Notes: a model not told the origin generated them from the letters alone. 64,000 nt of DNA from Candidatus Peribacteraceae bacterium (GCA_028718905.1 JAQUKV010000006.1:1-64000); one strand, 5' to 3'; shown: positions 17,901-25,522, counted from the stretch's first letter. Translations and numbers: made by a program.

Positions 17901-18595
17901 ACGATACAGGAGAGCTCTTGATTCAAAATGGATGGAGTGTCGCCAAACCAAAGGGAGAGCAAGTCCGTAACGACAGCACATTTTCCCCCGAGCAACGTGT
18001 GCAACTCGCTACTGGAGCGAACATGTCGGGCAAGACATTCGACATCAAGAAAGTTGATCTCGCGATTCTCGCCGCCCAAGCAACGGGCTATGCGCCTGCC
18101 GCCGCGATGCATTCGCCGATTCACACGAGCGTCGTCTATCTCGACCGGGTGAATTCGAACAATGACGAGAACCTTAGCGCATTCGGAAACGAAGTCATGC
18201 ACTGGAAGTCGCTCTTCGAGCGTTCGGAAGGTGGCCATGTATTCTTCGGGATCGATGAAGCGTTCTCGACAACCTCTCCCAAGTACCAAGGCGCTCTCAG
18301 CTACGGCATCTGCTCACATTTGGGGCAGAAGGGGCATCGCATTTACCTCGCCTCCCACCATCATCAGTTCATTGATGCCTTCGCCAGCCGCTATCCGGAG
18401 AGTTCGTCTGCGCATCACTTCCACACACAACTGCAACCGGATGGAACCCTCACATTCGACTACAAGAAACAGTCTGGACATCAGCCATCCCAAGCCCTCG
18501 CTGTCGCTCGCACGCTTGGGATGAACCCCGAAATTCTTGCATTCGCGGAGTTGATCAAGCCAGTACCTTCTGCAAGGCTACCTTCCCATCATTGA
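14903..18595 (+). CDS. Tandem MutS-type ATPase protein
   Basis: A 1230-aa protein with two complete MutS domain V-like ATPase modules. Module 1: Walker A GGNMSGKS (about residue 354), DLSAFGKEI, Walker B VWSDEFGSTTSPEDQ (about 431), NHNEQF. Module 2: Walker A GANMSGKT (about 1038), NLSAFGNEV, Walker B FGIDEAFSTTSPKYQ (about 1114), SHHHQF. Each is preceded by a long helical region that could be the MutS core/lever. I see no N-terminal mismatch-binding domain with its Phe-x-Glu, no HTH end and no Smr nuclease. MutS acts as a dimer of ATPases, so this looks like a covalent pseudo-dimer; what DNA or RNA it handles is unknown. The start follows repeat copy 2. Confidence 0.85.
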   Translation: MRIENKYAFRFNAPPLSEKPAAHWERVESFKALADRHAPTEHSKVGEDASEKRSLHLFYDHDHTVEVALLSEKAHGYSYQRGGLEDVHVRGFRNEPDLIWELLHHPCMDLVDLKARRLVFEALLSDEKVLSGLHQELSRAYTLSGACKSLLEASYDEKEKAERERRTPKRRIEELIQGGITTEFVRANFTEEPYGVNATEERPLMEALFCLWNVGKGAGFVRDFATCLEKQENPTLREMGGELREKAKELPPITSEGFLQEAIDNPSFESLKAKQKKIEHVTNTIAQIGAILSAAMHAESDEFGCITYDPSRPREYSEGWNFLKQKSNYDYSTHGQIAQVKNDAPADNPVTVLCGGNMSGKSFTLNADLYGQLWAQTFGRIPAASGNFPVLHDSFVFLDRASTDATHDLSAFGKEIQQLQKGIDACRSRPAVWSDEFGSTTSPEDQFALSAALVLYLRSHNARITMANHNEQFLRWCQQMAECGMYHFATGTKENGDIAFLHTMKPGIDESHAIEVAERMGMPKEVIQTAASFIDGNSSTTETPSFRAVPIAMYSPEEREALKQQPRSPRIFFPHADELIIENSRWGKRIDWHYTERDSSTGGRKTKDTAEAQAWERAKLEPFFLCLSEDKDFRYHLPHTLMPGKPETFGRMAQELLYTGPTSDSKEILERQHMFDLLTEGNTATELLDDENEVWRFLRAVVNSGGEGFDEFNTLLLENISKEFTDPERNTRGIATEDIDILISIIRLNADVLSLDLASLRVEEDIALLLKIKDIQSACQQKEANQEDRLSWRQYEERAYQTAAPAYALVGLEREAYAHDQCRKPARVVIERIMQKLTPHLAPVSFYTCDPKSLRPHFETMAASVKSLSERNVFMFRPECSFIFTVRSLLREQDAIPAFLQKLRSLDSVHLHRLAGHFERLLECFLHGKTSGSAVLEHLKAMAQEKKEDPHKYPSLESEWRATMHHGTFENIEEELSRLSSIFAFAQTMKEEGYCRVGFNDTGELLIQNGWSVAKPKGEQVRNDSTFSPEQRVQLATGANMSGKTFDIKKVDLAILAAQATGYAPAAAMHSPIHTSVVYLDRVNSNNDENLSAFGNEVMHWKSLFERSEGGHVFFGIDEAFSTTSPKYQGALSYGICSHLGQKGHRIYLASHHHQFIDAFASRYPESSSAHHFHTQLQPDGTLTFDYKKQSGHQPSQALAVARTLGMNPEILAFAELIKPVPSARLPSHH

Positions 18596-18752
18596 GAACA
18601 AACGGGCTCTTCAAAAATCCGAGTAGCCCCCGCTTCTCCTCGTTCGATCCTTCCCGCAGCACGTACTTCGCGTAGTTGCGAATGTCGATCTTCGGAATCC
18701 GACTTTTCTTTTCCGCTGTCTGCCCGAGAACTCCCTGCGTGAATTTGTTCAT
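18555..18752 (-). CDS. Short protein resembling the C-terminal tail of serine recombinases
   Basis: A 65-aa frame (ATG at 18752; open to 18785) overlapping the end of the MutS-like gene by 41 bp. The part DIRNYAKYVLREGSNEEKRGLLGFLKS...LNDGKV resembles the C-terminal end of CPR large serine recombinases, where an EEKR-x-LL-xx-LKS segment is followed by L-KDGK-like residues. The catalytic and zinc-ribbon parts are missing, so it is either a remnant or an independent small gene. Confidence 0.4.
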   Translation of the reverse strand: MNKFTQGVLGQTAEKKSRIPKIDIRNYAKYVLREGSNEEKRGLLGFLKSPFVLNDGKVALQKVLA

Positions 18753-18849
18753 GCGCGAAACCTCTTCTTCAAATAAGACGAACAAGTCTTGAAAAATAGA
18801 TATTATTAAAATGAATTTGCTAAAATAAAAACTCTTTCCCCAAACAATT

Positions 18850-19239
18850 ATGAAAGGCTACGTCGCCAATATTGAACAAATCTCACTCGATAACACCACC
18901 TTCCGCACCGTCCTCTACACCTCGAAACGCACCCAGCTCGTGGTCATGAGCATTCCTCCCGGCGAAGACATCGGCATGGAGGTCCACGAAGACCACGATC
19001 AGTTCATCCGCGTGGAGCAGGGCACGGGCAAAGCCATTCTGGATGGGGTAGAGCATCCGTTGGAGGATGGCTCGGCCGTGGTCATCCCCGCGGGAACGCA
19101 GCACGATATCGTCAATACCGGCAAGAACGACATGAGGCTCTACACGATTTACGCTCCACCCGAGCACCGCGACGGCACCGTGCATCCCACCAAGGCGGAT
19201 GCGAAGGAGGAACACTTCGACGGCAAGACGAGCGAGTGA
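18850..19239 (+). CDS. Cupin-domain protein
   Basis: A 129-aa single-domain cupin. Motif 1 is seen as GMEVHEDHDQFIRVEQGTGK and motif 2 as IPAGTQHDIVNTG, giving the His/His/Glu(Gln)/His metal site. Similar small cupins bind a metal and act as isomerases, dioxygenases or sugar-binding proteins; no substrate can be read here. It is a short distance upstream of the ROK kinase on the same strand. Confidence 0.85.
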   Translation: MKGYVANIEQISLDNTTFRTVLYTSKRTQLVVMSIPPGEDIGMEVHEDHDQFIRVEQGTGKAILDGVEHPLEDGSAVVIPAGTQHDIVNTGKNDMRLYTIYAPPEHRDGTVHPTKADAKEEHFDGKTSE

Positions 19240-19278
19240 CAGCGGGCAGCCTTGAACCCGTATGGTAGAGTGGGCCAT

Positions 19279-20184
19279 ATGCCCTCTGTCCTTGGCATTG
19301 ATCTCGGCGGAACAAAGCTGGCGATCGGCAGATTCGCACAGGATACGTGGAAAGAGAATCAATCGCAGACACATCCCACGACCGGCAAGACCTTCTCCAT
19401 GATTGTGGAGGAAATGCTCACGATCATTCGTTCCTTCCGGAAGGAAGACACGCGGGCGATCGGCATTGGAGTGCCCGGGCTCGTGGGCCGCACAGGCAAC
19501 GTGCTGACGGTACCCAATATACCGGGCGGAGACGGCTTTCCTCTCCTCGATACACTGCAGAAAGAGACAGGGCTCCCCGTGACGATCGAGAACGATTCAT
19601 CCTGCTTCGCACTGGCCGAGGCCGTGCAGGGCGCGGGGCGCGGCGAGCGTGTCGTGATTGGCATCACGATGGGTACGGGCGTCGGCGGAGGCATCATCAT
19701 TGACGGAAAGATCTTTCGCGGAAGCCACGGGTTCGCAGCGGAATTCGGTCACATGCTCCTCAAACCCGGCCAAGGTCCTGAGCGAAGCCCGGGCAGGCGG
19801 GAGGAGTCGAAGGACGAGTCGCCCGCGGCCGGAGGAGCCGGGCGCGGAGAAATAGAAGAGTACCTTTCGGGGACGGCGCTCAGGCGCCGCTGTCCCGCCG
19901 CCAAGCGCCCCGAAGACACACTTGACGGGCCGGCCTGCGCGCATCTTCACGCGACATTCGTTCGCGAGATCGCCTGGATGTGCGTGAGCCTGACGCACTG
20001 CTTAGACCCCGGCATCATCGTTTTCGGCGGGAGCGCTGGACGGGCACTCGAACCGCACCTCGCCTCCATGAAGCGGGAACTGAAGCACTGGATGCTCCCC
20101 AAGAGCGAACCGCCCGCCCTCGCCATCGGCACGCTGCATCACTCCGGTTCACTCGGTGCGGCCCTGCTGACGGCGACGATCTAG
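19279..20184 (+). CDS. ROK-family sugar kinase with an altered zinc loop
   Basis: A 301-aa ROK kinase, likely glucokinase-type. Seen: GIDLGGTK phosphate loop, GIGVPGLV, ENDSSCFALAEA with the catalytic region, MGTGVGGGI, and FAAEFGHM. The ROK zinc motif CxCGxxGCxE that should follow is absent: between GHM and EEYLSG lies a Gly/Arg/Glu/Ser-rich insert (about residues 165-190) with no cysteine, encoded by a REP-like palindrome (19774-19814). The ATG at 19279 lies 7 nt after a TGG-TAGAGT box. Its stop overlaps the convergent transaldolase stop by 3 nt. Confidence 0.85.
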   Translation: MPSVLGIDLGGTKLAIGRFAQDTWKENQSQTHPTTGKTFSMIVEEMLTIIRSFRKEDTRAIGIGVPGLVGRTGNVLTVPNIPGGDGFPLLDTLQKETGLPVTIENDSSCFALAEAVQGAGRGERVVIGITMGTGVGGGIIIDGKIFRGSHGFAAEFGHMLLKPGQGPERSPGRREESKDESPAAGGAGRGEIEEYLSGTALRRRCPAAKRPEDTLDGPACAHLHATFVREIAWMCVSLTHCLDPGIIVFGGSAGRALEPHLASMKRELKHWMLPKSEPPALAIGTLHHSGSLGAALLTATI

Positions 20185-20828
20185 GATCCGTGCTTCACCT
20201 TCTCCCAGTCATCGAGAAAGCGCTTGATGCCTGTATCCGTGAGTGGATGCAAGGGCAGCTTCTTGAAGACCTCATACGGGATCGTGGCGATGTGCGCGCC
20301 GAGCCGCGCCGCTTCAATCACGTGATCAGGATGGCGCACCGAGGCCACGAGCACCTCTGTTGTGAACTTGTAGTGCGCCCATGCCTCCATGATCTGCCCG
20401 ATGAGCACCATGCCGTTCTCGCCGATGTCGTCGATGCGGCCCACGAAAGGACTGATGATCGTCGCCCCCGCCTTGGCGGCCAGAATCGCCTGCGGCAATG
20501 AGAAGACGAGCGTGGTATTGGTGCGAATCCCCTTCTTGGCACAGAAGCGAAGTGCCTTGAGACCCTCCGTCGTCATGGGCACTTTCACCACCACGTGCTT
20601 GTGCCATTTGCTATATTCCACGGCCTGCTGCTGCATGCCCTCCGCATCCGTCGCCGTCACCTGCGCCGAAACGCAGGGCACGAGCTCGCACATTTTGAGC
20701 ACGGTCTCTTTGAAATCCTTTCCCTCCTTGGCGACGAGGGTAGGATTGGTGGTGACGCCGTCGAGCACGGCCCACGAGGCCACTTCGGCGACGTGCTCCA
20801 CGTTGGCAGTATCGAGGAAGAGCTTCAT
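20181..20828 (-). CDS. tal: Transaldolase (small TalC/FSA-type)
   Basis: A 215-aa protein of the short transaldolase/fructose-6-phosphate aldolase class, which transfers a dihydroxyacetone unit between sugar phosphates. Seen: MKLFLDTAN, DGVTTNPTLV, the Schiff-base lysine in VVVKVPMT (K82), NTTLVFS, and SPFVGRIDD. The usual start is the ATG at 20828; a CATACT box lies 6 nt upstream. With the transketolase at 22818 it forms the non-oxidative pentose phosphate route. Confidence 0.93.
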   Translation of the reverse strand: MKLFLDTANVEHVAEVASWAVLDGVTTNPTLVAKEGKDFKETVLKMCELVPCVSAQVTATDAEGMQQQAVEYSKWHKHVVVKVPMTTEGLKALRFCAKKGIRTNTTLVFSLPQAILAAKAGATIISPFVGRIDDIGENGMVLIGQIMEAWAHYKFTTEVLVASVRHPDHVIEAARLGAHIATIPYEVFKKLPLHPLTDTGIKRFLDDWEKVKHGS

Positions 20829-20892
20829 GCGGACAGTATGCCGCGAAGGAGCCTGCCTCACCAGTCATTCTTCGCGCCCATTGTGAAACTGC

Positions 20893-21354
20893 TCAGAATT
20901 TCCAGGCCTCTGGCCGGCTCAGAGCAGCCTCGATTTCGGCCGCAGTGTCGCGCGAGATACAATTTTGCTTCAACCATGCATTCACGGCTGCAATAACAGC
21001 GGGAGGCTCCTCGTTCTCGTTCATTTCCAATCGAACCTTCAATCGTACGACTCCACTCTTCGCGCAACCCCGCGCGTGCCGATTGTATGAATCAATGTAG
21101 TATTGAACGATGCGTGCGAACGTCCACTCCACTCCCGATTCCGCATGGTTCCGGTTTTCACCACTGAGATATTCCTCCCCTCCCACTCCGGGATGCGCGT
21201 GGATATTCTCACCGGATTGCATGCGGAGCATCACATCTTTGGGCAGCACTTCGGCGCGCAGACCACAGCCAACAGGGGGCGTGCAGGACGTGATATCTCC
21301 GATGGGATACTCCTCATCACCACAGCCGACGAATGAACGATGCTCCGGTGTCAT
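20893..21354 (-). CDS. Hypothetical protein
   Basis: A 153-aa open frame of unknown function. The C-terminal half (EWTFARIVQYYIDSYNRHARG onward) looks like a helical domain; the N-terminal half has three cysteines and a Gly-rich stretch. No signal peptide or membrane helix. It may form a pair with the 80-aa frame 17 bp upstream. No ribosome site is seen. Confidence 0.45.
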   Translation of the reverse strand: MTPEHRSFVGCGDEEYPIGDITSCTPPVGCGLRAEVLPKDVMLRMQSGENIHAHPGVGGEEYLSGENRNHAESGVEWTFARIVQYYIDSYNRHARGCAKSGVVRLKVRLEMNENEEPPAVIAAVNAWLKQNCISRDTAAEIEAALSRPEAWKF

Positions 21355-21371
21355 AAGACAAAAGGAGAAAA

Positions 21372-21614
21372 TTATGCACGTGAATCGCCAAGAGCAGCAC
21401 GTGCCTGTGCAAGGAGTTCTTGCTGATCCAGCTCAACTTCGGTTGATGCGAGCGGGACTTGCAGTTCTCCTTCAGGATTATGACTCAACCCCGAATCACG
21501 GTCTTCAATCGAATGACCGTCGAGGGGGTAGGCACCATCAGAGGCGGCCGGGGGGGTCTGCTCAAACATGGCATACCAGTGATCCAATCCGGATGAAGAG
21601 GAACCGTCAGACAT
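21372..21614 (-). CDS. Small hypothetical acidic protein
   Basis: An 80-aa acidic frame beginning MSDGSSSSGLDHWYAMFEQ and ending in a helix ELDQQELLAQARAALGD. It precedes the 153-aa gene by 17 bp. A competing plus-strand frame of 81 codons (21374-21619) has a strong AAGGAG site, so the coding strand here is not settled. Confidence 0.35.
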   Translation of the reverse strand: MSDGSSSSGLDHWYAMFEQTPPAASDGAYPLDGHSIEDRDSGLSHNPEGELQVPLASTEVELDQQELLAQARAALGDSRA

Positions 21615-21663
21615 GGTAGGAAGGGGGAAAAATGGGTGACAGGCTAGTACCCGTCCCTGCACA

Positions 21664-22416
21664 ATGCAAGTGATGAAACAGATAAGCGTAACTATCACAT
21701 TACTGTTGCTGACAGCCTGCTCCCTGCAGCCGGAACAAGCTTCCTCTGATACTTCGATTTCTTCTTCATCCTCTCTTGCCTCTATTTCTTTTCTTTCTTC
21801 TGCCTCCTCCGTCTCCAACCCCCTACCCCCTACCCCCTACGCCCTACCCCCTACACCCTACACCGTTCATCTCTCCGTCCCCTTCTCTCCCCAGGCCCCC
21901 CTCGCCAACTGGGACGCGCTGCACGAAGAAACCTGCGAAGAGATGAGCCTGCTCCTCGTGCACCACTTTCTTGAGGGAACAGGCATCACGCGCGAACAGG
22001 CGGAAACGGAGCTGCAGGAGCTGATCGCATGGGAAGAGGAACACGGCTTCCTGCAGGATGTGACTGTTGCTGAACTTGGCACCATCGCCGAGCAATACTT
22101 CGGCTATCGTTCACGTGTCATCGAAAACCCGTCAGTGGATGATCTGAAGCGTCTGCTTGCCAATCGGCATCCGGTGATCATCCCCGCTGCGGGACGGGAT
22201 CTGGGCAATCCCTACTTCTCGGGCGAAGGCCCGTGGTACCACATGCTGGTGCTGACGGGATACAACGAATTCTTCTTCGTTACCAACGATGTAGGAACAA
22301 AGCGCGGCAAGGACTATGTGTATCGGTTCGAAACCCTGATGAACGCCATCCATGACTGGACCGGCATCAAAGAAGAAATCCGTTCGGGGGCACGACGAGT
22401 TCTCATCGTTGAATAG
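21664..22416 (+). CDS. C39-like papain-fold lipoprotein
   Basis: A 250-aa predicted lipoprotein (lipobox LTAC near residue 19). A Ser-rich linker is followed by a peptide encoded by the CCCTACN array (PTPYALPPTPY, about residues 55-68). The C-terminal 170 aa form a peptidase_C39_2-like domain: catalytic Cys in WDALHEETCEEMSLL, His in PWYHMLVLTGY and the Asn/Asp region VTNDVGT. It may cleave or bind peptides outside the cell; activity is inferred. Confidence 0.75.
   Translation: MQVMKQISVTITLLLLTACSLQPEQASSDTSISSSSSLASISFLSSASSVSNPLPPTPYALPPTPYTVHLSVPFSPQAPLANWDALHEETCEEMSLLLVHHFLEGTGITREQAETELQELIAWEEEHGFLQDVTVAELGTIAEQYFGYRSRVIENPSVDDLKRLLANRHPVIIPAAGRDLGNPYFSGEGPWYHMLVLTGYNEFFFVTNDVGTKRGKDYVYRFETLMNAIHDWTGIKEEIRSGARRVLIVE
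21818..21864 (+). repeat. CCCTACN heptamer array inside a gene
   Basis: Six to seven imperfect CCCTACN/CCCCTAC units in frame in the linker of the C39-like lipoprotein, where they encode Pro-Thr-Pro-Tyr peptides. Confidence 0.75.
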
Positions 22417-22450
22417 AATCGGTCGCGCAGCGACCAAAAAATCGTGCCGA

Positions 22451-22540
22451 AGCGCGGGTCTCGCGGGTTCCCGCGCTGGAGGCACACCGCTCAAAGGGAA
22501 AGAGAGGCCATGAGAGGAAACCGCAGGTTTCCTTTCATGA
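22451..22540 (-). terminator. Conserved 3' hairpin element (copy 2)
   Basis: On the minus strand: a 14-bp stem (22527-22540 with 22510-22523) around TGC, then CTCTCTTTCCCTTTG and a hairpin AGCGCGGG/CCCGCGCT (22470-22477 with 22451-22458). The upper stem equals copy 1, while the lower stem changes on both sides (CATGA with TCATG instead of GTGG with CCAC), so pairing is kept. Confidence 0.65.
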
Positions 22541-22542
22541 AA

Positions 22543-22644
22543 TTATCGAGCGATAAGCATCATCAGTGACAGCAGGACGATCACCGAAATATTAATACCT
22601 AAGAATGGAAAACCGGACGTTCGCTTCCTGAATGAATATCGCAT
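22543..22644 (-). CDS. Tiny membrane protein (33 aa)
   Basis: A 33-codon frame with a basic N-terminus (MRYSFRKR) and one hydrophobic helix ending MMLIAR. Its stop lies 2 nt before the conserved 3' hairpin element, exactly the position that element has behind the DUF4215 gene, which is the main reason to believe in it. No family known. Confidence 0.4.
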   Translation of the reverse strand: MRYSFRKRTSGFPFLGINISVIVLLSLMMLIAR

Positions 22645-22817
22645 AGGGTGGGGAAAAAGATGAGATCGGAGAGAGCCTAAAGATGGGGTCCGGCCGGGGC
22701 AAACAATCCCCCTTGATCACACACGAAAACATCATTGTGATTCTGAGCAAATTTTGTACCCGACTTTACGGATCCACCCGAGAAATCTACACTCCTGATA
22801 CCTTCTCTCCCGATCCT

Positions 22818-25175
22818 ATGCAAACAGGCAGACCTGATGTGCAATCACTCATTGGAAAGCCCCTAAAGGATGTGCCGATGTCTCTTCAGCGTGTGATGAA
22901 AAGTGTACATCGCGGTGAAAGGATCTGGGTGGGACCGAATGAAGCAACCCCGCTGAAAGAGGAAGAGCAAAAAGCGTACACGCTGGCGGAGCAGATCCTC
23001 TGCCATCTGGCGGTGCAGGCGCCCGTGCAGCACAAGTCCGGCCACCCCGGCGGACCGCTCTCTGCTTTCACGTTCGCGTACTGTTTGAGCGTCATCCGCG
23101 ATCCCGCTGTCGATCAGCCGCTGCGCATGAGCGCGGGGCACCTGTCGCTGCTCTCGTACGGACTGCAGTGGCTCTTTGGACGTGAAGGGTCCGACAAGCG
23201 GTTGGCATCGCCGCAGGCAATCATCGATACATTCCGCACGCCTTCGGGGCTGCCCGGCCATATCGAAGCCGGCATCGGCGACATTCCGTTCGGAACAGGA
23301 CCGCTGGGCAAGGGCCTGAGTAATGCGCTGGGCGCAGCATTCGGGCTTCAATATCTCCGAAAACTCTCCCCTACGCCCTACACCCTACACCCTACACCCA
23401 TCGTGGATGTCCTGCTGGCGGACGGGGACAGTCAGGAAGGTCAGGTGATGGAGGCCGTGCGTCTCGCCGCCCACCTGAAGACCGACAACCTGATCGTCCA
23501 CGGGGATTTCAACGACGTGCAGCTGTCGGGGCTGCCCAGCGAGACCGTGGCCGCGGATTTCGCCTCCATCGTGCATGCGGCAGGATGGCACGTGATCGAA
23601 GTACAGAACGGCAACGATCCCGCACAGGTACAAACTGCCATCGAGAAAGCGACGGCACTTACCGGCAAGGGGCACCCCATTTTCGTCTGCTACTACACCA
23701 CGATGGGCAACGGCATTCCTCTCATGGAAGAAGGATCGAATACGGGCAGGAAGAACTACCATGGCGCACCGCTCTCGAAAGACGAGGCCGCTTTGGCTCT
23801 CAAGGGCCTTCCGCCATTGGATGAGATTACAAAGGCGTACGATCCTTTCCGCGCACAGCAGAAGAAACGCACTGTCGCGAAGCCTCGCGTCGAAACCGAC
23901 CTTCCCCTTTCGTTCGACGCTGCAAAACTGAAAGGCTACACGCGCACGATCACCGAAGAGAAAGGTGCGGCACGCAGGGATTTCGGCGCGACACATTTGA
24001 AGAATCTGATGAAGGCGGACCCGCGCATTATGATTCTGCATGCGGATTTGGCCGGATCGGGCGGGTTCGACGAAGTGGCAAAGGCATTCCCCGACCGCGT
24101 CATCAACGTGGGCGTGGCAGAGGCGAACATGCTCATGATGGCCGCCGGCATGCGGCAGGTCGGCTTGCTCCCTGTCACGTACACCTTCGCCGCCTTCGGG
24201 ACCAATGAAGCGCGGGCGAACGCGCGCCTCATCGACATCAACTGCGGCCACACGCGCTGCGGGATTCTGAACGACTGCACGCATGCGGGCCTCTCGGTCG
24301 GCGAGGACGGCGAAACGCATCAGGAACAGAATTATTTCAACCTGCCGTTCCGCTCTACGCAGGTGTGGATGCCCGTGGACAGTAATCAGGCGGCCGCGAT
24401 GGCCGAGCGGGCGATGGAACTCATCGCCGAGGGACATCAGAGTGTCTTTGTTTTCTCGCCACGCACCGGCCATGCACAGCTCACGGACACGACCGGAAAA
24501 CTTGTTTACGGAGCGGATTACACGTTCGACGGAAAAGCGGAGAGAGTCCGGGGATCGGGCGACGTCTTGGACCAGGTGACCATCATCGCCACAGGCATTC
24601 CCGTGCATCGCGCAGTGGAAGCGGCTGATCTGCTCTTCCAAAGCCCCGAGAAGATCCGCGTGCGTGTGCTCAATGTGGGCAGTGTGCGGCCGATCGATGC
24701 GGCGGCGGTGCTGAAGGCGGCGCTCGAAACCGGCCGTCTGATCGTGGCCGAGGATCACAACAGTGAAGGGGGACTCGCGGCGCAGGTGGCGGATATCATC
24801 GCCGACTTCGCACTCCCCTGCTCGCTCCGTCGCCTTGGATTGAACCAGTACTTTCCGTCTGCCAAGGCGGAAGACCTCGAGCTGATGGCCGGGCTCGATA
24901 CCGAGAGCATCCTCCATGCCGCACTGGACGAGATCCACGCCGAAGTGCGCGGTGGTGAAGATGCCTTCGTAAGCGCGCTCTTCGAGATGGCGCATCATCT
25001 GCATTCGAGTCGTTTCCGCGAAACCGCGCTGCCATTTGTCGAGAAGCTCCTCACGGAGAAAGGATACCTTGCTTTGCTGCGCACACACTTCGCACGGCGC
25101 GCCTGCCCGCCCGGCAAACTGCCGAAGAATGATCAGCTGCTGGAACGGTTGCAGGAAGGGTCACAGGCAATTTGA
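22818..25175 (+). CDS. tkt: Transketolase with an array-encoded insert
   Basis: A 785-aa thiamine-diphosphate enzyme exchanging two-carbon units in the pentose phosphate pathway. Seen: HKSGHPGGPLS, GPLGKGLSNALGAA, the cofactor motif as ADGDSQEGQ with a later GDFND in place of the usual GDG and NN, GVAEANMLMMAAGM with the catalytic glutamate, and DCTHAGLSVGEDGETHQ. Between YLRK and VDVLLADG lies PTPYTLHPTP, encoded by a CCCTACN array at 23367-23399, just before the cofactor motif. The C-terminus has about 80 extra residues. The frame is open 45 codons upstream; the ATG at 22818 is my choice. Confidence 0.92.
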   Translation: MQTGRPDVQSLIGKPLKDVPMSLQRVMKSVHRGERIWVGPNEATPLKEEEQKAYTLAEQILCHLAVQAPVQHKSGHPGGPLSAFTFAYCLSVIRDPAVDQPLRMSAGHLSLLSYGLQWLFGREGSDKRLASPQAIIDTFRTPSGLPGHIEAGIGDIPFGTGPLGKGLSNALGAAFGLQYLRKLSPTPYTLHPTPIVDVLLADGDSQEGQVMEAVRLAAHLKTDNLIVHGDFNDVQLSGLPSETVAADFASIVHAAGWHVIEVQNGNDPAQVQTAIEKATALTGKGHPIFVCYYTTMGNGIPLMEEGSNTGRKNYHGAPLSKDEAALALKGLPPLDEITKAYDPFRAQQKKRTVAKPRVETDLPLSFDAAKLKGYTRTITEEKGAARRDFGATHLKNLMKADPRIMILHADLAGSGGFDEVAKAFPDRVINVGVAEANMLMMAAGMRQVGLLPVTYTFAAFGTNEARANARLIDINCGHTRCGILNDCTHAGLSVGEDGETHQEQNYFNLPFRSTQVWMPVDSNQAAAMAERAMELIAEGHQSVFVFSPRTGHAQLTDTTGKLVYGADYTFDGKAERVRGSGDVLDQVTIIATGIPVHRAVEAADLLFQSPEKIRVRVLNVGSVRPIDAAAVLKAALETGRLIVAEDHNSEGGLAAQVADIIADFALPCSLRRLGLNQYFPSAKAEDLELMAGLDTESILHAALDEIHAEVRGGEDAFVSALFEMAHHLHSSRFRETALPFVEKLLTEKGYLALLRTHFARRACPPGKLPKNDQLLERLQEGSQAI
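23367..23399 (+). repeat. CCCTACN heptamer array inside tkt
   Basis: Four units in frame within the transketolase gene; compare the arrays near 21.8, 25.9, 50.3, 62.3 and 62.9 kb. Confidence 0.75.
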
Positions 25176-25197
25176 TATCTGGTAGTATGCTGCCGAT

Positions 25198-25287
25198 GGA
25201 AGCGTGCCAGAGTGGTCGATCGGGCCTGTCTTGAAAACAGGTAGACCCGCAAGGGTCTCGGAGGTTCGAATCCTCCCGCTTCCGCCA
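25198..25287 (+). tRNA. tRNA-Ser (UGA)
   Basis: Class II tRNA: acceptor GGAAGCG/CGCTTCC, anticodon TGA at 25232-25234 in loop CTTGAAA, variable arm GACCC/GGGTC, T-arm GGTTCGAATCC, encoded CCA at 25285-25287. The next base begins an inverted repeat. Confidence 0.96.
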
Positions 25288-25395
25288 CTCGACTCAGCCT
25301 CACTGCGTTCGGCTTCGCTCGTGGTCTTTGGCCTTCGGCCTCCGACCAACTTCCAACAAGAAGTAGAGTGCCCCGAGCGAGCGAAGCGAGTCGAG
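25288..25395. repeat. Palindromic element abutting the tRNA 3' end
   Basis: CTCGACTC (25288-25295) directly after the CCA pairs with GAGTCGAG (25388-25395); inner arms include GGCCTTCGGCC and CCCCGAGCGAGCGAAGCGAGTC. The outer arm resembles the TTCGACTCG arm that follows tRNA-Ser(GCU). The remaining bases to 25522 hold nothing I can identify. Confidence 0.6.
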
Positions 25396-25522
25396 GGGCA
25401 TACGTGCTGTCTCGCTACAGTCGCACACTCTGTCGCGTGACAGCATTACTGTGCTTGCTGAAGCAGAAACACTGTTTGTACTCCTCGGGAACCACAGAGA
25501 TCTTCCCTTCATAGGGGTTTTG

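Noticed and set aside
23385..25088. 567-codon minus-strand frame over tkt
   Set aside because: Antisense shadow of transketolase.
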